Assembly (NCBI GenBank): GCA_031256575.1
Contig: JAIRQI010000011.1
Span: 1-6,995 of the forward strand
DNA length: 6,995 bases
Direction: 5' to 3'
Source of the DNA: Coriobacteriales bacterium
Lineage (GTDB): Bacteria > Actinomycetota > Coriobacteriia > Coriobacteriales > UBA8131
Position 1 is the stretch's first letter; every line of letters starts with the position of its first letter. The notes beneath the pieces were generated by a model. It saw only the letters and a list, made by a program, of their open reading frames with translations. It searched no databases and had not been told where the DNA came from. Below are positions 6,101-6,995 of the stretch, piece after piece. The position numbers and the translations under genes were made by a program.

Positions 6101-6646
6101 GTCCTAGACACCGAGGTCTACTCCAACACCGGCGGACAGTCCTCCAAAGCCACTCCCCAGGCGGCAATCGCCAAATTCGCAGCCTCGGGCAAGCGCATCA
6201 AGAAGAAAGACCTAGGCTCGATTGCCATGTCGTATGGTTACGTCTATGTCGCCCAAGTCGGCATGGGAGCCAGCCAGAGCCAGTTCTTGAAGGCTGTGCT
6301 GGAAGCCGAAGCCTACGACGGCCCGTCAATCATCATTGCCTACGCACCCTGCATCCATCACGGTATCCGCAAGGGTATGAGTTATGCTCAGGACAATATC
6401 AAGGATGCTGTGAAGTGTGGATACTGGCAGCTTTATCGCTACAATCCACTGAAGGCTAATGCAGGGGAGAAGGCCTTTACGCTGGATATGAAGGAACCAA
6501 CTGAAAGCTTCAGGGACTTCATCATGGGCCAGACCCGCTATGCTGCCTTAGTTAATGAGTTCCCGGAGGAGGCCGAGCGCCTGCTAGCCGGAGTCGAGGC
6601 GGATGCCCGCGAACGCTACGCTAACTACGTGCGGATGGCTGAGTAG
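3137..6646 (+). CDS. nifJ: Pyruvate:ferredoxin (flavodoxin) oxidoreductase, single-chain
   Basis: Cytoplasmic homodimeric enzyme converting pyruvate, CoA and oxidised ferredoxin to acetyl-CoA, CO2 and reduced ferredoxin; the central step of anaerobic pyruvate breakdown. The 1169-residue protein has all domains in order. The N-terminal domain has YPITPSS with T32, E65 in VEMQSEAG and R115 in HVSARTVATH, matching pyruvate/TPP-site residues of the Desulfovibrio africanus enzyme. The ferredoxin domain has two 4Fe-4S sets: C688, C691, C694, C698 and C744, C747, C750, C754. The TPP domain has GDGW at 963-966 and VYSNTGG with N997. The proximal cluster ligands are C810, C813, C838 and C1072, almost the same numbering as D. 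africanus. It lacks the extra C-terminal domain of that protein. ATG 3137 has a good ribosome binding site. A terminator follows closely, so the gene is probably transcribed alone. Function is certain; electron acceptor (ferredoxin or flavodoxin) is not. Confidence 0.98.
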   Translation: MIGKNVKTMDGNTAAAHVSYAFTDVAAIYPITPSSTMAEQVDEWAAYGRKNLFGQTVRLVEMQSEAGAAGAVHGSLAVGGLTTTYTASQGLLLMIPNMYKIAGELLPGVFHVSARTVATHALSIFGDHSDVMATRQTGFALLASGSVQEVMDLSAVAHLSAIKGRLPFLHFFDGFRTSAEVQKIEVLEYDDLAELLDWQAVADFKARSMSPNNAFIRGTAQNPDIFFQAREAAQPYYDALPAIVSDYMDKIGQLTGRQYHLFDYVGAPDAEEVIVAMGSVCETIEETMENLLPDRKIGLVKVRLYRPFVIEAFMAALPDTVKRICVLDRTKEPGSTGDPLFLDVRSAFFDYADAPQVIGGRYGLGSKDTTPGQIVAVFDNLAAEQPKEFFTIGITDDVNMSSLDYDPRLSSEPEGTIMCKFWGLGSDGTVGANKTAIKIIGDYTDQYAQGYFAYDSKKSGGVTISHLRFGTSPIKSPYLITRADYVACHNQSYVHQYDMLKDLKPGGSFMLNTRWTADELDQNLPALVKRQLAEKKAHFYIIDAYAIARELGLGNYINMIMQAAFFKLANVIPIDDAIKYLRAGIDDAYGKKGQKILDMNYAAVDAGVNAFTEVEVPADWANASDQTSEQNLPAFIEDVLIPMNRQEGDSLPVSVFVGSEDGQFPSGTAAFEKRGVAQSAPEWIHENCIQCNECSFVCPHAAIRPALLNAEELAAAPDSFVTIDAKGKGLEGYAYRLQTSPLDCMGCGICAAVCPAKEKALVMPAIGWNQADEANWDYFLTLPVRDNLVSKTTIKGSQFAKPFLEFSGACSGCGETPYVKVITQLFGDRMIIGNATGCSSIWGGSAPSMPYTTDALGHGPAWANSLFEDNAEYCLGMAVASRQIRNRLVEAATVLADADGIIGETASAWLAGRDDADITRAVSDAFAAACQVATLDGEFASAQKTVLDNQDYLVKRSIWAVGGDGWAYDIGFGGLDHVLASGENVNLLVLDTEVYSNTGGQSSKATPQAAIAKFAASGKRIKKKDLGSIAMSYGYVYVAQVGMGASQSQFLKAVLEAEAYDGPSIIIAYAPCIHHGIRKGMSYAQDNIKDAVKCGYWQLYRYNPLKANAGEKAFTLDMKEPTESFRDFIMGQTRYAALVNEFPEEAERLLAGVEADARERYANYVRMAE

Positions 6647-6657
6647 AGCCTACCAGG

Positions 6658-6686
6658 GAAGTATTTCCGAAGTATTTCCGAAGCAT
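6658..6686 (+). repeat. Short tandem repeat, 11-bp unit
   Basis: GAAGTATTTCC occurs twice back to back (6658-6668 and 6669-6679), and a third partial copy GAAGCAT follows. It begins 12 nt after the nifJ stop and runs up to the terminator stem. Replication slippage is the simplest origin. Confidence 0.8.
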
Positions 6687-6688
6687 GA

Positions 6689-6720
6689 GGGAGCCAGGTA
6701 AAGACTGGCTCCCTTTGTTT
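6689..6720 (+). terminator. Intrinsic terminator of nifJ
   Basis: GGGAGCCAG (6689-6697) pairs perfectly with CTGGCTCCC (6705-6713) around a 7-nt loop, followed by TTTGTTT. A 9-bp GC-rich stem plus T-rich tail 43 nt behind the stop is a standard factor-independent terminator. Confidence 0.9.
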
Positions 6721-6726
6721 ATGCGT

Positions 6727-6880
6727 AGCTGGTGGCTTCGTGGAAGTGCAGCTGGGAGGCTTCGTGGGAGTGCAATTGGTGGCTCTGAGAGGTATTGATA
6801 GTGGTTTCGCGGGAGAGCAACTGGCAGCTTCGAGGGGGCACAACAGTTAGCTAAGAGAACGAGCAACTGGTGGCTTCGTC
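6727..6880. repeat. Degenerate tandem repeat array, about 23-bp unit, six to seven copies
   Basis: Units begin near 6727, 6750, 6774, 6798, 6819, 6842 and 6865; the last is partial. Consensus: A-A/G-CTGGTGGCTTCG, then GGGAG-A/T-GC. Units 1, 2 and 5 are closest to it; units 3, 4 and 6 have diverged, and lengths range from 21 to 24 bp. The units are G-rich on the + strand, and unit 1 contains a small hairpin (CTTC-GTG-GAAG). Because length varies, the array is not a coding repeat in one frame. The - strand reads as repeated LPRSHQL-like peptides, which I regard as a by-product. It lies between the nifJ terminator and the next gene. Confidence 0.75.
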
Positions 6881-6914
6881 TTATCCCCATAGTCTTTTTT
6901 GCTGACAGATACCG

Positions 6915-6920
6915 TATGAT
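6915..6920 (+). promoter_or_regulatory. Candidate -10 box of the next gene
   Basis: TATGAT matches the -10 consensus at 5 of 6 positions and would start RNA near 6927, about 40 nt before the TTG at 6969. No clear -35 is seen; only a T-rich stretch lies at the right distance. Confidence 0.3.
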
Positions 6921-6968
6921 ATTCAAAGCTCAATTAACAACTTGCTACTTGACCAAAGGAGCCCACTG

Positions 6969-6995
6969 TTGCTCGAATACTACCTGTGTGACGCT
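6969..6995 (+). CDS. Probable start of another gene, cut by the window end
   Basis: TTG at 6969 lies 7 nt after a strong ribosome binding site, AAAGGAG (6955-6961), and the frame stays open to the window end, giving MLEYYLCDA. Nine codons are too few to name a product. A terminator, a repeat array and a possible -10 box (6915-6920) upstream fit a new transcription unit. The main doubt is that this short open frame could be chance; the ribosome binding site is the only real support. Confidence 0.45.

Noticed and set aside
6727..6880. CRISPR array.
   Set aside because: Units abut one another with no unique spacers, and no cas genes are in the window.
6621..6926. A 101-codon - strand frame with LPRSHQL-like repeats.
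   Set aside because: The peptide repeats follow from the DNA array; the frame also runs through the nifJ terminator and into the end of nifJ.

Overview
The window holds one chromosomal stretch with, left to right on the + strand: the 3' part of a Y-family DNA polymerase IV gene (dinB), a small conserved gene just behind it, a compact MNT/HEPN pair (mntA-hepT type), a roughly 0.9-kb region without a convincing gene but with several dyad-symmetric elements, a complete nifJ gene for pyruvate:ferredoxin (flavodoxin) oxidoreductase, a strong terminator, a degenerate 23-bp tandem repeat array, and probably the first codons of another gene at the right edge. No convincing gene lies on the - strand.

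The organism uses pyruvate:ferredoxin oxidoreductase and is therefore probably an anaerobe. dinB and nifJ have a fairly high GC content (about 60% in the 60-nt lines I counted) and favour C or G at third codon positions. This fits an anaerobic actinomycete relative (for example Coriobacteriia or anaerobic Actinomycetaceae) or a high-GC clostridial lineage. The sequence alone does not decide between them.

Positions 1-1401 form a DNA-damage-tolerance pair: the lesion-bypass polymerase and an approximately 89-residue partner 27 nt downstream. The end of the small gene is copied 44 bp further on as a decayed direct repeat. Positions 1576-2239 carry the MNT antitoxin and HEPN toxin, overlapping by 11 nt, under a promoter of their own (extended -10 TGCTATAAT). 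This module is clearly AT-richer than its flanks, as expected for a mobile toxin-antitoxin unit. The toxin has Tyr where the HEPN motif normally has its catalytic His, so it may be inactive.

The region 2240-3136 has a consensus promoter (TTGTGC, 17 nt, TATAAT) whose -10 lies in the middle of a 21-bp near-perfect palindrome, followed by a perfect 24-bp palindrome. No gene follows directly, so this could be a small regulated RNA or a long leader for nifJ. nifJ itself has a good ribosome binding site, and a possible operator (ATTGTG and CACAAT, 18 nt apart) flanks its likely -10. A hairpin and T-rich tract end nifJ, so it appears to be transcribed alone. I see no clear new multi-gene system. The most unusual signals are the HEPN motif substitution, the promoter/palindrome cluster near 2700-2772 and the repeat array at 6727-6880.
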